Shown one piece after another: positions 55,606-64,000 of a DNA stretch of 64,000 bases. Location: contig OY821518.1 of assembly GCA_963682025.1 (NCBI GenBank), positions 237,645,800 to 237,709,799 on the forward strand, in the 5' to 3' direction. A program made the position numbers and the translations under genes. A model generated the notes under the pieces. That model was not told where the DNA came from. It did not search any database and worked only from the letters and a program-made list of their open reading frames with translations. Numbering within the stretch: the stretch's first letter is position 1; each line of letters begins with the position of its first letter. The stretch comes from Cordilura impudica (lineage: Eukaryota > Arthropoda > Insecta > Diptera > Scathophagidae).

Positions 55606-55985
55606 TATATTAACAACCACTGAGTGAATGATGCGGATTATTTTTATTTTTATGATGATGATTATTTTTATCAAAAAAAAAAAAAAAGATTAAAATATTG
55701 TGAAATGCAAAGCGTACTATGTGATAAATAATGAACAAATAATGAAATAAATAATGAACAAAAAAGAAAATAATTTTTTTTTACATATCCATTTTTTATT
55801 TTTTTCTTATAACGTACCATAACATCTTATAAAGGATTGTTTTAATTTTTTTTAATATAGCACCCCAATCTGCCAGTCATCACGAACCCTGGCCTTATTT
55901 TCGCGACCCTAAGGCCGGCCCAGTTACGTACCAACAACAATACCAGAGACAACTTAACAGCAATAGTTGTTTAATTAATTTAAAT
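55606..55985. other. No recognised feature
   Basis: AT-rich flank with a poly(A) run (55674-55687) and AAATAATGAACAAATAATG repeats near 55725-55765. No gene. Confidence 0.4.
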
Positions 55986-55989
55986 TCAT

Positions 55990-56160
55990 AGTATGAAAGG
56001 GAAATTGTTGTACATAATCTCCTTTTAATTAGGTACACTTATTCGAATATTTCTCTTAAATGCTGAGCCCTCAGATTAATGGAATTTGTTAAAACCTTTA
56101 AAATTGGCGTTTGATTCTTTCCCATCGAAACATTTTTGGAAGTTTGGAAACACGGAAAAG
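55990..56160 (-). pseudogene. Possible mariner transposase C-terminal relic
   Basis: The minus strand has residues resembling the mariner C-terminus (KYSNKCT, then LKGDYVQQ near 56010-56040), with several frame breaks. Parallel to the clearer relic at 45903-46157. Weak. Confidence 0.35.
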
Positions 56161-56284
56161 GCAAATACCATGAATCAGGAAATATTTCATAAAATTTTAC
56201 CATTGGTCTGAGAACGCCAAACCCTTTGCTGGTTTTGCTTTATTGACATAGTGCTATTATGGTATCCTTCAAAAACCAAAGTAT

Positions 56285-56376
56285 TTTTTCGGCTTTTACT
56301 CAGATTTGGGTTATGCTTACTTGTAATGGATTGTCGTATAGTTGCTCTAGGCCGACTATAATTTTCATACTTGTTT
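56285..56376 (-). repeat. Family A 5'-end fragment
   Basis: Ends AAACAAGTATGAAAATTATAG on the minus strand, with a degenerate palindrome (CTCTAGGCCGAC) and a CAAATCTGAGT word. About 90 bp. Confidence 0.55.
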
Positions 56377-58014
56377 ATTTCGGCGGCAATTGTATTCATA
56401 ATTTCCATTTGTCAAACAATATTAGGTCAGGCTTAAAATTTTCCTGATGGAGCCGAAATCATATCTTTAGACTTGGTTAGAACATTAGAACAAATTTTGT
56501 GGCCCATATTAAAATAAGAATAAAATTGAAATATGTTTAATGCTAAGGCAGTTCCCTGAGTTCAGCAAATTTGTGTTTCTCATCCTATAAGTGGGTTGTT
56601 GTTCTTTGAAATTCTTTGGGATTTTATGAAGTCCATTTGCAAAACTACTTCTTCAATTTTTTTTTTTTTTTGTTATTGGATATTAATTTATTTTTTGTTA
56701 TGAAAGCAAACTATGCAAGTGGTTTTTGTGTAACATCAGTATTAGCATCAGCAACATTTTTGATATTGTATTCCACTTTAGCCATACAAGCAAATTTGAA
56801 CGTGCCAGGAATTTTATTAATTTTCTTTTCATAGGTTTTCAATATAATATTTAGTTATAAGCAAGCGAGTATAAATATTTTACAAAACTCATGCTTAGTT
56901 TAAATCGTGCTGGTTTTCCTTTATATTTATATTATATTTAGGAAGTTTTAAGCAAAAATTATTTTACTTTATTTTGGGGGGAGTAGCACAAATAAGTATA
57001 TACAAATATAAGGCTCTAACTTCTACCTAGATAGAAACCAATTTTTAACACTTCTTATATTATATATCTCTTTCCACATCTTCATGGCTCTTCATGTATC
57101 TTCATGTCTATGCCTCGTTATTTTTTTAAAGTAAATTTATGTTAATAAATGAGCATGGATTAAAATGCTTAACTATAAAATTTCCTGTTTTAGTAATGCG
57201 CCATTTACATATTAAAAAAATTTATAATTTGAGAAAAGGAAGAAAGAAATGTATATTTTATACAAGAAATAATAGGCTTTATAGACATAATAGATTATGA
57301 TTAACGACAATTATTAAGTTTAGTAAAGATGCTTGCACATTTTTTCAAAAAAATTATTAAAAAAATACAACTCAAATGATGAGAGTCTCCGTGATCTTTG
57401 CCTTTTGCACTTTAAAGTCTTCCTAATGACCTATATGATTTTTTGTAGCATAACGTGGGTGCTAACTACTAATAGAAAAACACACGCATCATACAGTTCA
57501 GTAGCTCAAATTTTTTGAATTCGGCAAGGGCTATAAAAATTCAAACAAAACCAAACAGCAGCTATACTCTCCATCAGTCTACAGTCTGTTTTTTTTTTTT
57601 TTTATTAAATTGATTTTTTAATCAAATAACATTTCATTTGTAATTCTAAAACCTGTAAAACCATATAATATTTTGAATGTGTAAATTAATTAATTATTTA
57701 ATTACTATAGTTAATTAATTATTTTAATTAATTTATTAACTTATTATTTTTTTTTTAATTTCTAAGTGCAAATTTTTTCGTCGAGAGCTACAATTTGGAA
57801 CACTGAGCTTTATTCTGTGTGATAAGTTAATCGATCAAATTTCACCCGGAAAATTCTGTGGACATCTCTGAAATCTGTGAAAAATTCATCAAAATATTTT
57901 TCGCTGATTTGATTAGTGTTAGATACGTTTCAGAAAAAATTTTAGTTTATTTGGACAAAATTTTTTATATAAGCAAATTCTATAGCAATTGACGGTGAGA
58001 GGGAGAGACTGAGG
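56377..58014. other. AT-rich stretch without a supported gene
   Basis: About 1.6 kb. The open frames at 56616-56834 and 57333-57518 are hydrophobic or Lys-rich by composition and show no family signature. A TATAAAA at 57533 is followed by TCAGTCTACAGTC about 45 bp later; spacing is wrong for a standard core promoter. TTAATTAATT-rich block at 57686-57760. Confidence 0.5.
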
Positions 58015-58180
58015 AGGGTCTCCAATTACCGGCAGTGATACCTACTGGTTCGATCCCGCACATATTTAGTTCGACTAAGCACATTAGAAACTTAAAGACT
58101 CACACACAGCTTTATGGTTATCCCTATCATAGGACTCCAGATTGTGGTACCACACCAATTGGTTTCATACCAGTGGAGAC
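58015..58180 (+). repeat. Family E fragment
   Basis: GGTTCGATCCCGCACATAT, CGACTAAGCACATTA and GACTCACACACAGC words follow the order of the family E unit; interrupted at 58180 by fold-back 2. Confidence 0.6.
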
Positions 58181-61060
58181 TAGGATGGCCTTTAATAAAA
58201 AGTATTCAAACTCTCGGTCTCACCTCCTAGAAATATGCGAATAGCAAAGAAAAACTGAGAAATACGAAGTTTTGGGTCAATCAAAAAAAAAAAAAAAACA
58301 TTAGAGGTGCGTGCGAAAATTTCAAGTGTGTTTATATGGGGAAAATATGCCTTTTTTCAGATTTTACGAAAATTTCGTTCTATAGTTTAATTATTTCGTC
58401 AAGTTGTTATATGATATCAGTACTAAATTAAGTTTACAAAAAAGCTATATAACAAAATTGAATAAAAACTCGCCAAGAAATAACAAATGCCCCAGACCAC
58501 TATTGTGCCAAAAAAAGCTCTAGGTCATGAAATGTGATGAACATTTTTTCAACTTTCACAAATTAATTAAAGCCATAATTTTTTTTTGCTCTCTATACCC
58601 ATAAGTATTCATATTCAGATATAAAGTTTTGCTTTATTACAACGTTGTTAACTTATTACGAAATGCTACCAAAGATGAAAAATTTTATTATAAAATTTTG
58701 AAAACTCCTTTTTTAAGATATAAAAAATTTTGTTAAACAAAATTTCAAAAAATGGATCTGGCACTTTAAAATTTTATTAAATATATGTTATAGATTAACT
58801 TTGTGAATTTTTCAGTAAATTCCTTTACCAGAATTTCTTTTACAAAGAATTCTTTTTTGCGGATTTCGAGAAAAAAGAGTATTTTGTGAAATATTCAGTA
58901 AATGTACTCTTTCTAAATAATTTGTATCAAAAATTTATCAATTTTCTACTTTTAAATGTTATATTTTAGCCTCATCACCTAGGGTTTGTGAAAAAAATAA
59001 TATGGCCCCATTAACCCTTTTGGAATTGGGGTCACATATGACCCCAAGCTAATAAAAGACAATTTATTCAAAAAAGTAAAATATTTTGTAAGTGCTGTCC
59101 AATTTTTAAATGCGATGCATAAAATATAATAACCAAATGTGTAGAAGTTTCGTTCCAAAAATTTTGGATAAATCCGAGAACGTTAACCCATTATTTGCCA
59201 AGGCCAGATTTGGATTTTAAGATATTTTTAAATAAAAATTACCTAAAACGAGTTTTTCTATTACACTCGATGAAACCACTATGTAGAATTTAAGAAAAAT
59301 AATTTGGTAAATTTTTTTTTATTTAACCCTTCATTGCTCCTGAGATCAAAATTATCCATTGTGATATATCTCTGGTGCAATTATCTGCTTATTGTTCGCG
59401 AATATAAATTAAAAGAACTTAAGGTATATGTCTAAAAAATAGGACGTTTTTTGAAATTCACTTTGATTTAATTTTGTAATTTATCCCATTAAGATAGTAT
59501 TAATTTAATATTACCTTTTATATATTATTATATTTGAAATTTACTTTTATTTAATAAACTATTTAAAACTGGGAAATAAAATGTTAGAAGTTTGAAAAGA
59601 TGTAGGTGACATTGAAGATAATATAAAGCGACCGATTATTAAAAATCAAAAATGTCAACCATTATAAGTAATGGCATCTTCACCGATTGACCTAGAAAAA
59701 AAAATTTTTTTTTGGCGTTTTTTATCAATATCCACCAAATTGGTGAGTGCGACCGCAAGAAATTCAACTATTACTTTATTATATAAAGTAATTTTATAAC
59801 AAAATTGGTTAAAAGTTGTTTTAATTTATATTCGCGAGCAATAAGCAGATAATTGCACCAGAGATATATCACAATGGATAATTTTGATCTCAGGAGCACT
59901 GAAGGGTTACATAAATAAAAATTAACCAAATTATTTTTTCTTAAATTCTAAATTCTAATTTCTAAATTTAATAGAAAAACTCGTTTTAGGTCATTTTTAT
60001 TTAAAAATATCTTAAAATCCAAAGCTGGCCTTGGCAAATAATAGGTTAGCGTTCTCGGATTTATCCCAAATTTTTGGAACGAAACTTCTACACATTTGGT
60101 TATTATATTTTATGCGTCGCATTTAAAAATTGGACAGCACTTACAAAATATTTGACTTTTTTGAATAAATTGTCTTTTATTAGCTTGGGGTTATATGTGA
60201 CCCCAATTCCAAAAGGGTTAATCATATTATTTTTTTCAGAAACCCTAGGCTATAAAGATAAAATATAACATTTAAAAGTAGAAAAGTGATGAATTTTTGA
60301 TACAAAGTATTTAGAAAGAGTACATTTACAGAATATTTCTCAAAAACCCAAGTTTTCTCGAAATCCGCAAAAATAAAATCCTTGTCAAAAAAATTCGGGT
60401 AAAGGGATTTACTTAAAAATTCACACAGTTAATCTGCAACATGTATTTAATAAAACCTTAAAGTAATATATTAATTTTTTTAAATTTTGTTTAAGAAAAT
60501 TTTTTCAAACTTGAAAAAGGAGTTTTAAAAATTTTATCAAAAACATTTCCAATTTTCGGTCTCAATGCGCAATAGGTTAACAACGTGGTAATAAAACAAT
60601 ACTTCATATCTGAGTGCTTATAAGTATAGAGACCAAAAAAGAATGATGGCTTTAATCAACTTCTAAAAGTTTAAAAAAATGCCATCAAATTTCATGACCT
60701 AGTTTTTTTTTTGGCACAAAAGTGGTCTGGGGCATTTGCTATTTCTTGGCGAGGTTTTATTTGATTTTGAAGTTTTATAGCCTTTTGAAAGGATAATTTA
60801 ATACTGATCCCGAATTATATAACAGCTTGTCGGTAAAATTAAATTATAGAACGAAATTATCGTGAAATCTGAAAAAAAGTCATATTTTCCCCATATAAAC
60901 ACACTTGAAATTTTCAATCGCTTTGCGCCACGACTAAACGTTTTTTGATTGGCCCAAAACTTTGTATTTCTCAGTTTTTTTACTATTCGCATATTTCTAG
61001 GGTGTGAGACCGACAGTTTGAACACTTTTTTTTCCCTCCATATAACGAAAGGCCACTCTA
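58181..61060. mobile_element. Fold-back DNA transposon 2 (non-autonomous)
   Basis: 2880 bp, second copy of the element at 33590-36370. Ends TAGGATGGCC and GGCCACTCTA; arms about 58181-59420 and 59820-61060. The loop (GACATTGAAGATAATATAAAG... at 59607) is in the opposite orientation to that of copy 1. More mutated than copy 1, and no 9-bp target duplication is visible: the flanks are GTGGAGAC and ATGACCAT. The open frames inside are arm sequence. Confidence 0.85.
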
Positions 61061-62655
61061 ATGACCATAGCCCAAACTGCATATCTTGTTGATGATATGA
61101 ACATTTCATTTGCAACAACAGAGGAAGTGTACTCTACCATATTATAACTACCCGGAAAAAAGCCCCTGGTTATGACTTAATAACGTCGGAGCTGCTTAAA
61201 GAAATGCCAAATTTAGGTGTAATCAAGTTAACAAACATAATCAACACTTGTTTTAAGCTGAAACACGTTCCCAGTCTATGGAAAATGGCGGAGGTTATGA
61301 TGATCCCCAAACCGGGGAAACCGCCAAATGAAGTTTCCTCATATAGACCCATATCTTTGCTTCCCATTTTATCAAAGGTTTTGGAGAAGCTTTTTCTTGC
61401 CAGATTAAGACCTCTTATAGAGTTAAATAACATCATCCCTAAACACCAATTTGGTTTTAGGCAAAACCATTCTACTATCGACCAATTCCATAGGATTACC
61501 GATATTATAGAAAAGTCATTTGAAGAAAAGGAAGTTTGTTCCATTGTTTTTCTAGATGTCAGCCAAGCATTTGACAAAGTTTGGCATGATGGATTTATTT
61601 ACAAAATAAAAAAATATCTACCTCAAAGCTTCTGTGATTTCTTGCAATCTTACATAAGCAATCGATACTTTAGAATCAAACAGGAAACATCGTTCTCAGA
61701 AATCCGGCCAATAAAAGCAGGAGTCCCACAGGGAAGTATATTAGGTCCAACTTTATACCTTATGTAAACCGCTGATCTCCCTGTTACTGATAATTATAAT
61801 TATACAATAGCAACATTTGCTGATGACACTGCCCTAATTGCAACAGGATACACAACTGAAGAATCCACGATTAAACTTCAAGCAGCAGTAACCAAAGTTT
61901 TGGATTGGTCAAAAGTATGGCAAATTAAACTTAATCAATCTAAATCTGTTCATGTGGACTTTACGTACAATCAAACTCAGCACCATCCAATCTATGTAGA
62001 CGATGTTATTGTCCCCTATTCTAATTCAGCCAAGTACTTAGGTATGACATTAGACACAAAATTAAAATGGAAAGAACAAAGAAGAAAAAAACTGAGATAG
62101 AGATAAAATTTAGAAAAATGTATTGGTTAATTGGTAAAAACTCAACATTATCCATACCGAATAAATTACTTTTGTATAAACAAATCCTGAAACCAGTTTG
62201 GACGTAGAGATCGCAGCTATGGGGTTGCGCAGCCAGAGATGAAATACTTCAAATCCAACGCTTTCAAAATAAAATTCTACGATGCATAGTCAATGCACCG
62301 TGGTACGTTAGAAACAATGACTTACACCGTGACTTGGTTATAAACACAGTTACCGAATAAATTAAAAAAATTGCTTATAGCCATGCTAATAGATTACGAA
62401 CACACGTCAATGAAGAGGCATCTAGTCTTATCGATACGAATGGGGAAATCCGGCGTCTAAGACGCATAAAACCTAACGATCTGCTTAGGTCATCCAGATA
62501 AAAGATGTATTTGTGTGAACCATATAGATATATCTTATAGTCAAACTATTTTATTAAAAATAAAATACTTGTTAGTTAATAAATTATATTTTGCTAGTTG
62601 TATTTTGAAACATATATTTTATTATTTATTGCAATAAAAATTATGTTAATAAAAA
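61061..62655 (+). pseudogene. Jockey-type LINE, 5' truncated
   Basis: Reverse transcriptase from just before RKKAPGYDLITSELL (about 61155): PKPGKPPNE and SYRPISLLPILSKVLEKL (about 61340), HQFGFRQNHSTIDQ, VFLDVSQAFDKVWHDG (about 61552), VPQGSILGPTLYL (about 61725), a TAA at 61765-61767 in place of an expected Tyr codon, FADDTALIA with the intact catalytic pair at 61816-61827, KLNQSKSVHV, and YLGMTLDTKLKW (about 62035). After 62098 the frame is broken repeatedly, but the terminal RRLRRIKPNDLLRSS (about 62452-62496) is still readable before a stop. The 3' region ends in A-rich sequence at 62650-62670. YRPISLLP and the RRLRRIKPNDLL tail are Jockey-clade features. It begins right beside fold-back 2. 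Dead. Confidence 0.9.
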
Positions 62656-62670
62656 AAAAAAATAAAAAAT

Positions 62671-63254
62671 TTCATCGTGCCCAAGTTACTTTAAAAAAAT
62701 CTGCTAAGCTAAACATACTCATCCTTTCAGCTTTTCAAAATTATACTTCATAAATGGGCAATAATAATAAGAGCCGTTGAATCCTGCATAATGTTTTATG
62801 GCATTGTTTATCTCCTGATAACAAAATCATAATTCAATAATAGCAGAATTCTTTATTTTAACTAAATCTATGCAGCTAAAAGAGTAAATCTGTAAATCTT
62901 ATATTTTCCTCAAACCACAATCTCGAGGTGTCTGTACATATTACTGAAACAAATTCCACTGGCGTTTACTTTCGTATCCTTGGCATGAGTGTTAGCTTTT
63001 GGTTTGCTGGGCCCACAAAAGGAATTTAACATTGTTATTTTAACTGAAATACTGTAATAATTTATGCGTTGTGTTGTTGCACTGGAGTCTATGGCAATGA
63101 ATGGCCTCATACTACTTCATGTTAACTGAGTAGGGAATATTGTGAGTGTGGATGTTAACTATGTTCAAATTAAAAACGGTAAATGGTTTACAAAGTCACA
63201 ACTAAAGTAATTAAAAAGCTGTTTTATTTTTTACTAAATATACAATATTTCAAA
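62671..63254. other. AT-rich stretch without a supported gene
   Basis: No coding frame or recurring repeat recognised; the 66-codon minus-strand frame near 62910-63110 has no family signature. Confidence 0.45.
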
Positions 63255-63545
63255 GCTCTCAGAGTTATAGTACTTCACATATATGATATTTAATATTTCG
63301 TTTATATGGGATACACCACGCCCACTGTCGCGCTCCTTCCCTTTTTTCGCGGCTACACACATTATCTACTTATGTACTCGTACAAAGTTTAAGGACTCTT
63401 GCTATCATAGAACTACAGATATTAGATGTCAACAATTCACTTTATATGGGAGGTGTCACGCCCACTTAAGATACCAGAAGTAGAAAGACTCAATCTTCCT
63501 TCGGTCCATAGCTTCCTATAAACCACAAACCCACAAACAAATAAA
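63255..63545 (+). repeat. Family E repeat units
   Basis: Two CCACGCCCAC/TCACGCCCAC motifs at 63317 and 63457, 140 bp apart, matching the period of the array at 49637-50478, followed by the CCACAAACAAATAAACA 3' region. Confidence 0.65.
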
Positions 63546-63935
63546 CATAATTCCATTGTCCACATGTATTTTATATCTGTTTACTTCACAAACTTATTGA
63601 ACGATTTCAATGATTTTATGAAGGAAAAACGTTCGTAATCTCTGTTATCCCAAAAAAAAAAAAAAAAAATCTAATTTAAATTGCTATATTATTTCGTGAA
63701 CATGGTGTCTGTTTATTTTGTTATAGCGTTATATCCCCCTCACCATAATGAAAAGCAGTCAGTCGCACATGCATTAATTTATAAATATACTTACATATAT
63801 TTGTATGTGACTCTGTTAAAATGACATGGCCAGACGTAAATATTTACATAGACAAGAGAAAAGCATAAATATATATTTATAATGCATTACTTTAAAGGCA
63901 GAGAAGTCATAGCGGAAGAAGTGTTTAAAGCGGTG
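63546..63935. other. No recognised feature
   Basis: AT-rich DNA with a poly(A) run at 63651-63669. No gene seen. Confidence 0.4.
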
Positions 63936-64000
63936 CACAGTGGCTGAAAATTGTTTTTCATTGGCCAAAATTCTGTAACTTTTGAACCGATCAAAATATT
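63936..64000 (+). mobile_element. Probable Transib terminus running off the window
   Basis: CACAGTG at 63936-63942, preceded by the GC-rich 5-mer CGGTG, then a 21-bp spacer and GCCAAAATT, then CTGTAACTTTTGAACCGATC, which resembles CTCTATAACTTTTGACCGG at 16824-16842 in Transib 2. Only 65 bp are visible, so the identification rests on the end pattern. Confidence 0.55.

Noticed and set aside
56616..56834. 72-codon hydrophobic frame that could be a small membrane protein
   Set aside because: Composition of T-rich DNA, no conserved motif, no supporting context such as a second exon.
57533..57600. TATAAAA followed by TCAGTC, a possible core promoter
   Set aside because: The distance is about 45 bp, not near 30, and no gene follows; TATAAAA words are frequent here.
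58040..58060. GGTTCGATCCC, like a tRNA T-loop
   Set aside because: It belongs to the family E unit; no cloverleaf can be formed around it.
61170..61577. 135-codon minus-strand frame
   Set aside because: Antisense shadow of the Jockey-type reverse transcriptase.

Overview
This is an AT-rich animal nuclear window made almost entirely of transposable elements and their debris. I found no host gene with an intact coding frame. The repeat vocabulary points to a higher fly (Diptera, probably a muscoid or calliphorid-like lineage with a large genome): DINE-1/mini-me-like elements with (GTCY)n and (TA)n boxes, plus Transib, mariner, Tc1, Jockey and Ty3-type elements. The taxon is an inference; nothing here fixes the species.

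Layout. 1-6.4 kb: two direct copies of a short repeat (family A), then a family B element carrying about 4 kb of a 7-bp AATTTTT satellite. 6.4-9.0 kb: repeat fragments and featureless AT-rich DNA. 9.07-20.4 kb: two Transib (RAG1-like) elements tail to tail; the first is split by a LINE and a family A copy. 21.9-28.6 kb: a LINE whose reading frame is interrupted by a complete 4.5-kb Ty3-type LTR retrotransposon (5-bp target duplication), with fold-back elements at both sides. 28.9-29.7 kb: a dead Tc1-like transposase. 29.8-33.1 kb: a third Transib element, complete from end to end, with a perfect 5-bp target duplication, terminal repeats laid out like V(D)J recombination signals (heptamer, 22/23-bp spacer, nonamer-like block) and a transposase interrupted by one TGA. 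33.1-36.7 kb: a family A copy split by a 2.8-kb fold-back element with a perfect 9-bp target duplication. 36.7-50.9 kb: families A, B/C, D and E, a mariner relic and sparse AT-rich DNA. 50.9-55.6 kb: a long-inverted-repeat transposon whose loop encodes a broken DDE-like protein and whose left arm contains a second satellite-bearing family B element. 55.6-64 kb: relics, a second 2.8-kb fold-back element, a Jockey-type LINE, and at the very end the terminal repeat of what looks like another Transib.

How the parts relate. These are nested insertions, so relative ages can be read: the Ty3 element is younger than the LINE it splits, the LINE and family A copy are younger than Transib 1, fold-back 1 is younger than its family A host, and family B is younger than the long-inverted-repeat transposon. 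The main biological interest is the set of Transib ends resembling recombination signals, three transposase copies each damaged at the first catalytic aspartate, and a transposon that carries a satellite array with it.
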